The notes: generated from the sequence alone by a model not told the origin. A stretch of 64,000 nt of DNA from JAUUSJ01 sp964439395 (GCA_964439395.1 CAYTNV010000003.1:77227-141226), one strand, 5' to 3'; positions 25,999 through 35,036 are shown, numbered from the stretch's first letter. A program made the numbers and translations.

Positions 25999-27030
25999 CT
26001 ATTTTAAACCTTCTCCGTCTTTAAAAAGATTTCTGCTTTTCCCTGCCCATAAATACAAGATGAGAGCAGAAATCCCACCTAGTACACTTTTTGCCATCTG
26101 CTGGATACGCCCTGTCTGAGATACTGTTTTTGGCAACATTAAATAAAGATTAAGCTTTTCTCTCTCCTTTTCAATTTTTTCTGGCCAGAATCCGAAATTT
26201 GACCATTTATCTGGCAACCAATCACTAGAAATACGAAAATTTCTATAAATCAGATACAAAAGGATTCCTACTGCTAAAATCATTGCATACTGCCAAAACC
26301 AGTACATCCTTTTGTTGTCTCCCGCCGCTTTTTTTCCTGCCCTAGCCGTTTTAAAAAATGTCAAAGTAAGCCCTGCTGGAAAAAAAAGGAGCGCTACAAA
26401 AGCGAATGCAAAAAGCCACTCATCATCTACCAAAGAGCCATTTAAACCATAGCTCATAAGAAAACGGCTAGCGGCATTCTGCAAGCTCTCTCCCTTTTTA
26501 GGTCTTACAAAAACACGAGTATACACCGTATCATTTTCCGTAGGATGTATCAGCATAACCTGATGCGTCCAGGGAACTACCTGACATATATTATACTGCT
26601 TCCCTCCAAATGTCACCATGCTTCCTGTACAATCTGCACTTCCAAAAAGCTCTAATGCTGTTTCCCGGTCAATGATGCATCCCCTTCTATCCTCTTGATT
26701 CAAAGCATTCCCTTTCCAGTTATATAAAGAAACATCGCCAGTGAGCCCTACTACAAGCACTTTGCTACTTCGTCCATAATTTTCATTTTCTATCCACTGG
26801 AGCCCTCCATCCCAGTAAAAGCAGATATCTACAGGATTTTCCGCCTCCTGACAATCCTCCAGAATTTCTGTTGCTTTGGTACGATCTGGATAGGAGGATG
26901 AGAGATAGATAGATGCTGACTCTATATTTTCCATAGAAATATATGCCCTTATCCCGAAATAGTAGCAAAGGACCGCTGCCAGCATAAGACATATCCTGAC
27001 AAATCCAGCTCGCCTCCAGACGCCCCTCAT
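25999..27030 (-). CDS. MacB/FtsX-like membrane protein of the SBP-HlyD module
   Basis: A 343-aa protein with a membrane helix at residues 11-29, an outer domain of about 175 residues, and helices near 206-226, 246-263 and 315-330. The outer domain has features of MacB-type periplasmic core domains (VVGLTGDVSLYNW, then RETALELFGSADCTGS and VTFGGKQYNICQVV). The four-helix layout fits an ABC3-type permease. The last two helices are spaced unusually far apart (about 50 residues), so it is divergent. Its start overlaps the HlyD gene stop (ATGA). No partner ATPase is encoded nearby. The exact role is unknown. Confidence 0.65.
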   Translation of the reverse strand: MRGVWRRAGFVRICLMLAAVLCYYFGIRAYISMENIESASIYLSSSYPDRTKATEILEDCQEAENPVDICFYWDGGLQWIENENYGRSSKVLVVGLTGDVSLYNWKGNALNQEDRRGCIIDRETALELFGSADCTGSMVTFGGKQYNICQVVPWTHQVMLIHPTENDTVYTRVFVRPKKGESLQNAASRFLMSYGLNGSLVDDEWLFAFAFVALLFFPAGLTLTFFKTARAGKKAAGDNKRMYWFWQYAMILAVGILLYLIYRNFRISSDWLPDKWSNFGFWPEKIEKEREKLNLYLMLPKTVSQTGRIQQMAKSVLGGISALILYLWAGKSRNLFKDGEGLK

Positions 27031-28508
27031 GACTCCTGCAGCCTCACTCGGCTGCCATCTGAGATTTCGCGGTCAGAATCAATAATGATCTTCTGGTCAT
27101 TTGAGATACTACCATCTTCTAATGCTACTAAAGACTGGTTTTTGTCTTTGATCAACACTTCGACTCGACGTGCCACCCAAATCTCTCCCAACACAGAATT
27201 TTGACTGTCAATTACATACATATAAGCCACCCCATTTTCTTCATGAAGAGCAGACAAAGGAACACAAGATTTAAATGGTCCCGCATCTTTAGAAATAGTA
27301 AATTCCGCCGTCTCTCCTATAGAAAGAGAATCGTCAGGAAGTTGTATGGAAATCATTCTTGCATCTGGATCCGTCTCATCCTCCCGGATTGCTTCCACGG
27401 ACGCTTCCTCTATTTTTTTTCCATTACTCCCCTCAATACTCACCGCTGAGCCAATCTCCACATATTTCAAATCTTCCTTATAAATAGTTCCTGTCATTCG
27501 CAGATTTCCTCCTGTAAGGTAAAGCACAACTACCGCAGACTCTGTTGTAATGGCTCCTGTTTCAGTCATCAGAGATTTTACAACTCCATCTGCAGCTGCT
27601 TTTATATTTCCCTCTTCAGTCAAAATTTGGTTTAGCTTCTCTAAATCCTGCTGGCTATTTGCCAATTCCCTCTCCGCATTTACGAGTGTACTATCAATTG
27701 CCTCAGGAAGCTGAGAATCCTCCATTATTTTTTCTGCTGCCGCAAGCTCCTGATTCTGACTAGCAATAGCAGAATTTAATATCTCTTGCTTTGCCCGCAA
27801 ATCATCTATAAGAGCCTGTTCTTGTGCTATATCATCCACAGTTGCTCTCTCATCAGAGTTGGATATCCCACTAGTATTCTCTTGCCCCATACCCTCGCTT
27901 ATATTTCCCGTATCCCCCGCAAAGTTGCTCCCGCCATCTGTACCTCCCCCTGTCTCATTTTCAAATGCTTGGTTACGAGTAAGCTCTCTATTTTGATAAA
28001 ATTCATCCAGCCTTTGCTGCGCCACCTCCACCTCTAACCTAGCATTATCCACAGAAATACTACTGCCTTGCGCCGAAATATCATAGGAACGTCTTGCCCA
28101 CTCCTGTTCCAAATCCTTTTTCTTTTTATTTACCTCATCTAAATCCTTTAAATCATTTATTTTTAAATTTAGCTCTTCAATCTCATTGTTTTTTTCCTTT
28201 AGCGCCTCCAAGATACTGTCCATAGACAGCTTCAAAAGCACCTCGTCCTTTTTTACAGACTGTCCCTCCTGAATCAGAATCTGCTCCACTTTCAAGTTCT
28301 TATGGGCAAACACTGCCTGCTCTTGAATTCCCACCACCTTTCCAGTTCCCGTCACCTTATGGGATACCATCTGATTTTGGATAGTTTTTACTTGAACCTG
28401 CACCACATTCACAGAATCTGCCGCTCTGGAAAGCACTGTAAAAACCATCATCACTGCAAAAAATATTCCAAACCCTTTCATTATTTTCTTCTGTCTCATA
28501 TTTGTCAC
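27027..28508 (-). CDS. HlyD/RND-type adaptor (membrane fusion) protein
   Basis: A 493-aa envelope protein anchored by one N-terminal helix (about residues 11-28). The barrel and lipoyl-type half begins VTGTGKVVGIQEQAV and ILIQEGQSVKKDEVLLKL. Coiled-coil arms lie at about 98-155 and 215-300, separated by a Gly/Asn/Ser-rich stretch (near 185-210). The second lipoyl and beta-barrel portion follows (AAADGVVKSLMTETG). The start is GTG at 28508 with AAGGAG 5 nt upstream. In Gram-positives such proteins work with MacB-type permeases; here it sits between sugar-type permeases and the MacB-like protein. Confidence 0.85.
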   Translation of the reverse strand: MTNMRQKKIMKGFGIFFAVMMVFTVLSRAADSVNVVQVQVKTIQNQMVSHKVTGTGKVVGIQEQAVFAHKNLKVEQILIQEGQSVKKDEVLLKLSMDSILEALKEKNNEIEELNLKINDLKDLDEVNKKKKDLEQEWARRSYDISAQGSSISVDNARLEVEVAQQRLDEFYQNRELTRNQAFENETGGGTDGGSNFAGDTGNISEGMGQENTSGISNSDERATVDDIAQEQALIDDLRAKQEILNSAIASQNQELAAAEKIMEDSQLPEAIDSTLVNAERELANSQQDLEKLNQILTEEGNIKAAADGVVKSLMTETGAITTESAVVVLYLTGGNLRMTGTIYKEDLKYVEIGSAVSIEGSNGKKIEEASVEAIREDETDPDARMISIQLPDDSLSIGETAEFTISKDAGPFKSCVPLSALHEENGVAYMYVIDSQNSVLGEIWVARRVEVLIKDKNQSLVALEDGSISNDQKIIIDSDREISDGSRVRLQES

Positions 28509-28510
28509 CC

Positions 28511-29350
28511 TTACTCCTTCACCGCCGAAGCAATAATTCCCTGTTCTAGATAATCCTGTCCTGCCATAAAAACAAGAAGTGCTGGAAGCAGCACCACCAC
28601 TGATGCAGCAAAGGCAACTCCCGCCTTTTCCATGTCAATATTGGATAGATACATAGAAAGTGGCCACAATTCCTTTGTCTTTAAAAAAGCCATAGGTTGT
28701 TCAATCATATTCCAATATTCCAAAAATTCCAATACCATGGCGGAAATAATACCAGGAGAACCTAAAGGAAGAGCCATTTGAAAAAATAGTCGCAGTTCTC
28801 CTGCGCCGTCAAGCCTTGCTGCTTCCAAAAGCACCTCTGGAATGCCTGCAAAAAAACGGTACATAATAAACACTGGAAATGTAGAAAAAACTGCTGGAAG
28901 GATAATTCCCGACAGCGTATCCAAAAGCCTTAAGTTATCCAAAACTAGATAATTACTTAGCATCATAACCTGAAAGGGCATCATCATCATGGCTATATAA
29001 ACGGTAAACAAAAACCTTTTTCCAGGAAACTTAAATTTTGCAAACCCCCATGCCGCTGGTACGCCGACGAAAAGCTGCCCTGCCAATATCCCCACTGTAA
29101 GCTTAACCGAGTTCCAAAACATTACAAAAAACTCCGGGGAATCCAATAATAACTCCACATAGGAACGGAGAGTGGGATATTCTGGCATCAGCTTCCAGGA
29201 AGCATAGCCTCTAGCATTAGTATTCAGCACTGACTGTATAAGTCCAGTCAGTTCATTTTTCCCCATAAAAGACCCCACTGCTAGAAATAGAATAGGAAAT
29301 ACGGCAACCAACGCCAAAATTCCCAGAAAAATGATCCATATTTTTTTCAA
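28511..29350 (-). CDS. Carbohydrate-type ABC transporter permease (MalG-like)
   Basis: A 279-aa inner-membrane permease with about six helices. The EAA loop that contacts the ATPase is EAARLDGAGELRLFFQMALP (near residue 185). It starts with TTG at 29350, overlapping the stop of the first permease (TTGA), with GAGGAGG 7 nt upstream, so the two are translationally coupled. The HlyD gene follows after 2 nt. Confidence 0.88.
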   Translation of the reverse strand: MKKIWIIFLGILALVAVFPILFLAVGSFMGKNELTGLIQSVLNTNARGYASWKLMPEYPTLRSYVELLLDSPEFFVMFWNSVKLTVGILAGQLFVGVPAAWGFAKFKFPGKRFLFTVYIAMMMMPFQVMMLSNYLVLDNLRLLDTLSGIILPAVFSTFPVFIMYRFFAGIPEVLLEAARLDGAGELRLFFQMALPLGSPGIISAMVLEFLEYWNMIEQPMAFLKTKELWPLSMYLSNIDMEKAGVAFAASVVVLLPALLVFMAGQDYLEQGIIASAVKE

Positions 29351-30195
29351 GTCTTATCCTCCTCTGCCCAGGCTCTTTGAAGCCCTAGAATCAAAATCAA
29401 AATCACAGTACCAGTTACTACGGCCGCAGCAGACATTTTATCCACAGCTAAATCACGGTACCAGTTATTAAATAGGTGCTGCAGCAAATACATTTTTTCC
29501 TGAGGATAATCCCCTGCAACAAGATACGCCTCCCTAAATACCTTAAATCCATTCAAAAGAGACAGCACCACAATGGTAAAAAATGATGGAAGCAGATTTG
29601 GCAGGGTAATACTAGTAAAGCATTTCCACTCGCCTGCCCCGTCAACTTGCGCCGCCTCATACAATACTTCAGGAATAGACGTGATTCCTGCCACCCACAG
29701 CACAATATCATAGCCTAAATTTCTCCAGAGATAACTTACGACTAGTACATAGAAAGAAGCCCCTGTATCCATCCAGTCAATGATAGGAATAGAAAACGTC
29801 TCCAGCAAATGATTTAAAAGTCCATGGCTGTGAAACAAAAGCCTCCACAACAATACCACGGAAGCCACTGGAATCGCCATTGGCAAAAGAAACATAGTCT
29901 TTAACTTCTGCATGTATTTTTTCTGTCTGGTAAGCAAAACCGCTATTGTCAAAGACAATAACACCAATATAGGAATGCAGACACAAAAAAAGCGCAAAGT
30001 ATTCGCTCCCGCCAGCAAAAACGCCTGATTTTCAAATATAGTTTTATAATTTTTCATTCCCATAAATTCTCCAGTAACAGCACTAAAAAAAGAGCGGCGA
30101 ATCACATCCGTATAAGGAACCAACCAAAATACCAAAACTCCAGCAAAGCTTGGAAGAATAAACAAAATTCCTTTATAATTTTTATGTCTTTTCAT
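29347..30195 (-). CDS. Carbohydrate-type ABC transporter permease (MalF/UgpA-like)
   Basis: First gene of the four-gene operon, 282 aa, about six helices. The EAA loop is EAAQVDGAGEWKCFTSITLP (near residue 190). A GTG at 30207 is also in frame, but it overlaps the ribosome site AGAGGTG, which lies 9 nt before the ATG at 30195, so I use the latter. The promoter (30231-30264) carries the module's repeat box. No ATPase gene accompanies the pair; a shared MsmK-type ATPase elsewhere would be needed. Confidence 0.88.
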   Translation of the reverse strand: MKRHKNYKGILFILPSFAGVLVFWLVPYTDVIRRSFFSAVTGEFMGMKNYKTIFENQAFLLAGANTLRFFCVCIPILVLLSLTIAVLLTRQKKYMQKLKTMFLLPMAIPVASVVLLWRLLFHSHGLLNHLLETFSIPIIDWMDTGASFYVLVVSYLWRNLGYDIVLWVAGITSIPEVLYEAAQVDGAGEWKCFTSITLPNLLPSFFTIVVLSLLNGFKVFREAYLVAGDYPQEKMYLLQHLFNNWYRDLAVDKMSAAAVVTGTVILILILGLQRAWAEEDKT

Positions 30196-30230
30196 GATGT
30201 CTTGCACCTCTTTTCATTGAGTATGCACAT

Positions 30231-30264
30231 AGAATAGCATGCGAATCTCTAAACTATCTCTAAA
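30231..30264 (-). promoter_or_regulatory. Permease-operon promoter with TTTAGAG direct-repeat box
   Basis: Minus strand: TTTAGAGATAG (30254-30264) directly followed by TTTAGAGATTC (30243-30253), then six bases GCATGC, then -10 TATTCT (30231-30236) with the extended TGC. No -35 hexamer is seen, so activator binding is expected. This is the best-matching copy of the four boxes in the module. Confidence 0.75.
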
Positions 30265-30368
30265 ATATTTTAAAGAATTTTGAACTTTTTATATATAATC
30301 ACCGTTCACGTATCCACTATTACGAAAATCAAATTTTATAGAAATTGATTTCCATATTCACTATGCCA

Positions 30369-30402
30369 TTTAGAAGATTTTTAGAGAAAAATATGCTATG
30401 AT
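30369..30402 (+). promoter_or_regulatory. Response-regulator promoter with TTTAGAG direct-repeat box
   Basis: TTTAGAAGATT (30369-30379) and TTTAGAGAAAA (30380-30390), six bases ATATGC, then -10 TATGAT (30397-30402) with extended TGC. The layout is identical to the other three boxes and implies autoregulation. Confidence 0.7.
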
Positions 30403-30463
30403 AGAAACAGGAAATAATCCCTAGTTATATCCAGGAATAAATTTTAGATAAGAGAGGTTAAAT

Positions 30464-31141
30464 ATGAGAATTTTAATTATTGAAGATGACGCAGAGTTGG
30501 CGGATGCCATGAAATTCCGTCTGGAAAAAGAAGATTTTCTAGTAGATATATGTCACGACGGAGAAGAAGGACTTTATTATATGAAGGAAAACATACACGA
30601 TCTTGTGATTCTGGATAGGATGCTACCGTCTCTAAGCGGTGTAAATATTTTAAAAACTGCTAGGAAATCCCATATTTCCACTCCTGTGATTTTTCTCACC
30701 GCATTAGGCGAGCTAAATGACAAAGTAACCGGACTAGAATGCGGTGCAGATGATTATATCGTCAAACCCTTTGCCTTTGAAGAGCTTTTGGCAAGAATTC
30801 ACTGTATTATGAGACGTCCTGGAAAGTGGAATGACTCGAACCTACTAAAACTTGGTGATATTTCTTTCGATCCAGAAACGAATCAGCTTTTCAAAGATTC
30901 CAAAGAATGTACCCTTTCCAAACGGGAGGGTGCTCTTCTTGAAGTCTTTTTGCGCAATCCAGGACAGACTCTTACCCGTTCTGTACTGCTCTCCCGAGTA
31001 TGGGGGCTGGATTCCGACGTAGAGGAAGGAAATTTAGATAATTATATCCACTTTCTCCGCCGCCGTTTAAAGACAGTAAATAGCACCCTTTCCCTAAAAA
31101 CCATTCGTGGTATCGGCTACCAAATAGAAGTTTTTTTATAA
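30464..31141 (+). CDS. OmpR/PhoB-family response regulator
   Basis: A 225-aa regulator with receiver domain 1-118 (acidic pair E7/D8/D9, phospho-Asp D51 in VILDRMLPS, Lys in IVKPF) and a winged-helix DNA-binding domain from about 125 to the end (LSKREGALLEVFLRNPGQTL). OmpR-family regulators bind head-to-tail 11-bp repeats, which matches the boxes seen at all four promoters of this module. The histidine kinase gene is convergent and ends 2 bp away, a rare arrangement since regulator and kinase are usually co-transcribed. Confidence 0.92.
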   Translation: MRILIIEDDAELADAMKFRLEKEDFLVDICHDGEEGLYYMKENIHDLVILDRMLPSLSGVNILKTARKSHISTPVIFLTALGELNDKVTGLECGADDYIVKPFAFEELLARIHCIMRRPGKWNDSNLLKLGDISFDPETNQLFKDSKECTLSKREGALLEVFLRNPGQTLTRSVLLSRVWGLDSDVEEGNLDNYIHFLRRRLKTVNSTLSLKTIRGIGYQIEVFL

Positions 31142-31143
31142 AA

Positions 31144-32421
31144 TTATTGCTTTGGCAAGCAAATGAAAAATGTGGCGCCACCCCCAGGAGTATCCTCGAC
31201 TCTAATATTCCCCTGATGTAACGTCACAATTTCTTGTGCAATGCAAAGCCCCAGCCCAAAATGCTGTTTATCACCCCTTGATGCATCAGCGCGATAAAAA
31301 CGCTGAAATATAGCTTCCTTATCCTGGTCTGGAATTCCCATTCCATTATCGGAAACAGCAATTTGAAAAGCTTTTTCATTCTGCGAAAGTTCTATACTGA
31401 CCTTGCCTCCCGCAGGCACATAGCTGGATGCATTGTCAAGAAGGATTCCCAGCACTTGACTAATTCGAGAGACATCACATTTACAGAAATTTAACGGCTC
31501 CTCTGGAAGTCTGACGAAAAAATGAATGCCTTTTTCCTGAAAAATAGCCTCGTATTTTTCATACGTATCCAAAACAAGGGTATCTAGCTCACAGGGAGAG
31601 CTTAAAATATTCCAGGACTGATTGTCTGCATTGGCAAGGGAGAGCATATCCCCAATTAACCGCGCCATTCTACTCCCCTCATTTTTAATGGTAGCGATAA
31701 ATTTTTCCCGCTCCTCTTCTTTTGCATTTTCTAAAATTTGGGCATTAGTGAGAATGACTGCCAGAGGAGAGCGCAGTTCATGAGATGCCGCCGCAATAAA
31801 TTCCGTCTGTTTCCTCCTGTTTTCCTCAAGAGGGCACAGTAGCTTTTTGATTAAAAACCAGGAAAACATGGACATGGCAATGATTGCCAGACATACCATA
31901 ATTCCAAAGGCAATTCTCTGGTAAGTAAGCTGATGTTTTAACTCATCTAACGGATACAAAATAATAGCGCTTAATACCCCGTCTTTCTTTGGAATCAATG
32001 CAGTGCAGGCATAATAATCCGCCGTGATAAACGTTGCTGTCTTTGTAATAGTAAGCCCCCTTGGATAATCCACATCAAGCCCCTCCGTCTCTCTGGAAAG
32101 TTCCGCCACCTCCCAAAACAGGTCTTCCTTTTTCTTTTCCGGATTCAACTTATCAAAAAACAACTCATTTCCGTTATCCAAAATTTTCATATCAATGCCA
32201 TATGTATCTTTTGCTTTCAAAATCCACTGATGGGATAAAACTGTCTGCCCTTCCATATAATTAATACAAGAATTTACATTATTCTCGAAGGTGGCATAGC
32301 TATTCTTTCGCATCCCGCTCTCCGAGATGGCTAGACATGCAAAAGTTAACAACAATAAGATGGCACTAGTGATTAACGTAGCAAATATTGTCATTTGTAT
32401 ATGAAGCTTTTGAAACATCAT
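31144..32421 (-). CDS. Sensor histidine kinase
   Basis: A 425-aa membrane kinase: helix at about 10-32, an outer sensing domain of about 135 residues, a second helix near 169-191, dimerisation/phosphoacceptor domain with His214 in AAASHELRSPLAV, and an ATPase domain with N box LGILLDNASSY, DNGMGIP, and FGLGLCIAQEIV. It presumably phosphorylates the convergent response regulator. It has its own promoter with the module box (32450-32483) and diverges from the solute-binding lipoprotein gene. The outer domain has no family I recognise. Confidence 0.9.
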   Translation of the reverse strand: MMFQKLHIQMTIFATLITSAILLLLTFACLAISESGMRKNSYATFENNVNSCINYMEGQTVLSHQWILKAKDTYGIDMKILDNGNELFFDKLNPEKKKEDLFWEVAELSRETEGLDVDYPRGLTITKTATFITADYYACTALIPKKDGVLSAIILYPLDELKHQLTYQRIAFGIMVCLAIIAMSMFSWFLIKKLLCPLEENRRKQTEFIAAASHELRSPLAVILTNAQILENAKEEEREKFIATIKNEGSRMARLIGDMLSLANADNQSWNILSSPCELDTLVLDTYEKYEAIFQEKGIHFFVRLPEEPLNFCKCDVSRISQVLGILLDNASSYVPAGGKVSIELSQNEKAFQIAVSDNGMGIPDQDKEAIFQRFYRADASRGDKQHFGLGLCIAQEIVTLHQGNIRVEDTPGGGATFFICLPKQ

Positions 32422-32449
32422 TTTCTCCTTTTTCTCTTTGTTTTTATAT

Positions 32450-32483
32450 AGTATAGCATCTTTTTCTTTAAAATTCCTCTAAA
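32450..32483 (-). promoter_or_regulatory. Kinase promoter with TTTAGAG direct-repeat box
   Basis: Minus strand: TTTAGAGGAAT (32473-32483), TTTAAAGAAAA (32462-32472), six bases AGATGC, then -10 TATACT (32450-32455) with extended TGC. Same spacing as the other boxes. Confidence 0.7.
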
Positions 32484-32546
32484 CTTATGCTCTGCAAACA
32501 TTTTGTATTATATACTCTTTATCTTCCGAGCAAAATTTTTACAAAG

Positions 32547-32580
32547 TTTAGAGATAAATTAGAGATTTCCATGATACTAT
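32547..32580 (+). promoter_or_regulatory. Lipoprotein promoter with TTTAGAG direct-repeat box
   Basis: TTTAGAGATAA (32547-32557), ATTAGAGATTT (32558-32568), six bases CCATGA, then -10 TACTAT (32575-32580) with extended TGA. It faces the kinase promoter across the 188-bp divergent spacer. Confidence 0.72.
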
Positions 32581-32609
32581 AGAAACTATCAAAATAAGGA
32601 GGTTATCAA

Positions 32610-34961
32610 ATGCAGCTATATAAAAATGCAAAACACAAAATAACAGTCGCTCTTTCTCTTTTTCTGGCTGTCATAATGACCGCTAGTCTGGTAGGCTGTG
32701 GAAATGGAGAAGACAAAGATACAAAATCTGAAACAACAGAAACAAAAACTACAATGGGACGCTATCTAGAGGAAGATATCCCTCTTCCAGAAGATTTCAT
32801 AGCTGTAGAAACTATGAAAATTTTGGACGATGATTCTTTGGCAGTTTTTTACACAGATCAGAATGATCTATTTCATTTTACAAAATCCTCTGACAAAGGC
32901 CAGACTTGGGAAAAATCTTCTCTTTTGGCAGAGCTTATGGGACTTCCATATGATAAGGAAAATGGAGACCATATCTATAAGCCAGCTATTGCAAAGGACG
33001 GCAGTCTTTTTGTCGGAACATTCACTGCCGAAAAAGATTCCGATGATTTCCAGATGGCGTACTATTATCGCTCTTCTGACGGAAAAACAAAAACATTAGA
33101 TATCGCAGACACGATAAACAGTCCGATCATCTCAGACAGCCAATTTGGAGACAATGGAAATCTTTTCTTTAACGCAGTTGGAAACGGTGTCCTAGAAATT
33201 AATCCCTCAGATGGCACTCTCGTACATAACTATGAGAAAGGTTCCTCTGTAGACTTTATGGGTATGTCTGGAAAAAATCTCGTACTAGTCACTGAGGGCA
33301 CTGTGCATTATTATGATATAGAAACGGGAAACCCTCTCGACACTGGCGAACCGCTGACTCAACAGATTACATCAAAAGAATCTAATCTTCAAAATGTCAC
33401 TTCCTCCTCTGTGCCTATTTTATTTTTATCTGGCGATAAAGAGGATAGCATCTTCTATCTAGAGCATAGTGGTATGTACCGCTATTCCTTTGACGGCAGT
33501 GTCATCGAACAGTTGATTGACGGCAGTCTAAATTCCATCGGCTCTCCAAGTACAGGTTTTACCTCCGCTGTGAGAGATGAAGATAGCTTTTATATTAGCT
33601 CCTCAGACTATAGCTCTGGTGACCTCAAGGGAAAAATTTACCACTATACTTACTCTAAGGATACACCTACTGTCCCAGACACAGAGCTTAAAATTTACTC
33701 CCTAAAGGATAATTCCTTTATCCGACAGGCCGCAGCTATTTTCCAAAAAAAATATCCGGATATTTATCTGAACCTAGAAATTGGTATGTCAGGAGATGAT
33801 GCCGTCACTACCACAGATGCATTAAAAACACTAAACACAGAAATCATGGCTGGAAAAGGCCCTGATATTGTGGTTTTAGACGGAATCCCTCAAGATACTT
33901 ACATTAAAAAAGGGATGCTAGAAGATTCAAGTGATATTCTAAAAGATGCAGGACTCTTAGAAAATATCCAAAACGCTTATACAAAAAAAGACGGCAGTAT
34001 CTATACAATGCCAGTTAAATTCGGTATTCCTATGATAGTTGGACATACAAAGGATATAGATGCCATCACAGATTTAAAATCTATGGCCGACGTAATCGAA
34101 AGCCATAAGGAGGAATATGGTCTTAATAAAACCTTAGCTTACACTCTTCCTCTTAGTACCAGCTTAAGTACTAAGATGCTTCTTGAAAATTTGGAGGATT
34201 CCTGCTCAGCCGCATGGCTTAAGAATGACGGAACTTTAAATGAAGCCTTAATAAAGGACTTTCTAGAACAGGCGAATCGCATCTATCAAGCGAGTACAAA
34301 GGGACTTCAAGAAATCGGCAAACAGTATGGGGAAGATTTTGTCAACCAAGTTTCTGAATATGACCGCACTCTCAGCATGGCATACGCTGCCAAGCAAGTA
34401 ATGAATCATACATTTATTCTATCAGCTGGCGCTATTTACTCTCCTATGGATATCGCAGAAATTGATTCCGTACAAAATCTAGATTCCTCCGTCACAAAAA
34501 AAGTTTGGAATGCTCAGGCGAAAAACTGCTTTGTGCCAGTCAATATCGTAGGACTCAGCTCGAAATCTTCCGAAAAAGAGGCTGCTAAAAAATTTATTAG
34601 CTTCCTATTTTCCGATGATGGACAGCAAATCACGAAATTTGATGGCTTTCCCGTGACAAAGAACCTCTATGATAAAGATGACTACTGGGATCAAGGAGAG
34701 CCAGGGACAGTTATCTCTTCTTCCTCAAGCTATAACGCAATAACGGGTATAGAGGACTACTTCGAGACAAAGACTCCGACAAAAGAAGTTGTAAGAAATT
34801 TCCTAGATTTAGGTAAAACACTTACCACCCCAATCGCAGATAACGAAATTATCCTAAGTGCAGTCACTGATGCTGGTATTCGATATCTAAACGGTGAGAT
34901 AAGCCTTGACGAAGCTACAAACAGCGTTATCCAAGAAGTAAACCTTTATTTATCCGAATAG
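32610..34961 (+). CDS. Lipoprotein joining a beta-propeller-like half to an ABC solute-binding half
   Basis: 783 aa. A lipoprotein signal ends SLVGC with lipid Cys30. Residues about 45-350 are rich in short beta-type repeats and contain SSDKGQTWEKSS, an Asp-box (BNR) motif, plus SSDGKTKTLD, which suggests a beta-propeller. From about residue 355 (LKIYSLKDNSFIRQAAAIF) to the end is a family 1 extracellular solute-binding domain, with EIMAGKGPDIVVLDGIPQD and a C-terminal AAKKFISFLFSDDGQQIT typical of the fold. It would feed the two permeases encoded on the other side of the regulator pair. Ligand is unknown. The propeller fusion roughly doubles the usual SBP length. Confidence 0.82.
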   Translation: MQLYKNAKHKITVALSLFLAVIMTASLVGCGNGEDKDTKSETTETKTTMGRYLEEDIPLPEDFIAVETMKILDDDSLAVFYTDQNDLFHFTKSSDKGQTWEKSSLLAELMGLPYDKENGDHIYKPAIAKDGSLFVGTFTAEKDSDDFQMAYYYRSSDGKTKTLDIADTINSPIISDSQFGDNGNLFFNAVGNGVLEINPSDGTLVHNYEKGSSVDFMGMSGKNLVLVTEGTVHYYDIETGNPLDTGEPLTQQITSKESNLQNVTSSSVPILFLSGDKEDSIFYLEHSGMYRYSFDGSVIEQLIDGSLNSIGSPSTGFTSAVRDEDSFYISSSDYSSGDLKGKIYHYTYSKDTPTVPDTELKIYSLKDNSFIRQAAAIFQKKYPDIYLNLEIGMSGDDAVTTTDALKTLNTEIMAGKGPDIVVLDGIPQDTYIKKGMLEDSSDILKDAGLLENIQNAYTKKDGSIYTMPVKFGIPMIVGHTKDIDAITDLKSMADVIESHKEEYGLNKTLAYTLPLSTSLSTKMLLENLEDSCSAAWLKNDGTLNEALIKDFLEQANRIYQASTKGLQEIGKQYGEDFVNQVSEYDRTLSMAYAAKQVMNHTFILSAGAIYSPMDIAEIDSVQNLDSSVTKKVWNAQAKNCFVPVNIVGLSSKSSEKEAAKKFISFLFSDDGQQITKFDGFPVTKNLYDKDDYWDQGEPGTVISSSSSYNAITGIEDYFETKTPTKEVVRNFLDLGKTLTTPIADNEIILSAVTDAGIRYLNGEISLDEATNSVIQEVNLYLSE

Positions 34962-34986
34962 CTTCCCCCTATCATCTAATACTTAT

Positions 34987-35036
34987 AAAAAGAATCTATC
35001 CTAGCAAGATAGACTCAGCCAAGATAGATTCTTTTT
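34987..35036. terminator. Bidirectional-type terminator
   Basis: A 14-bp stem (AAAAAGAATCTATC with its complement) and a 22-nt loop, T-rich on both strands. It closes the plus-strand lipoprotein gene and the minus-strand hydrolase ending at 35151. Confidence 0.8.
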
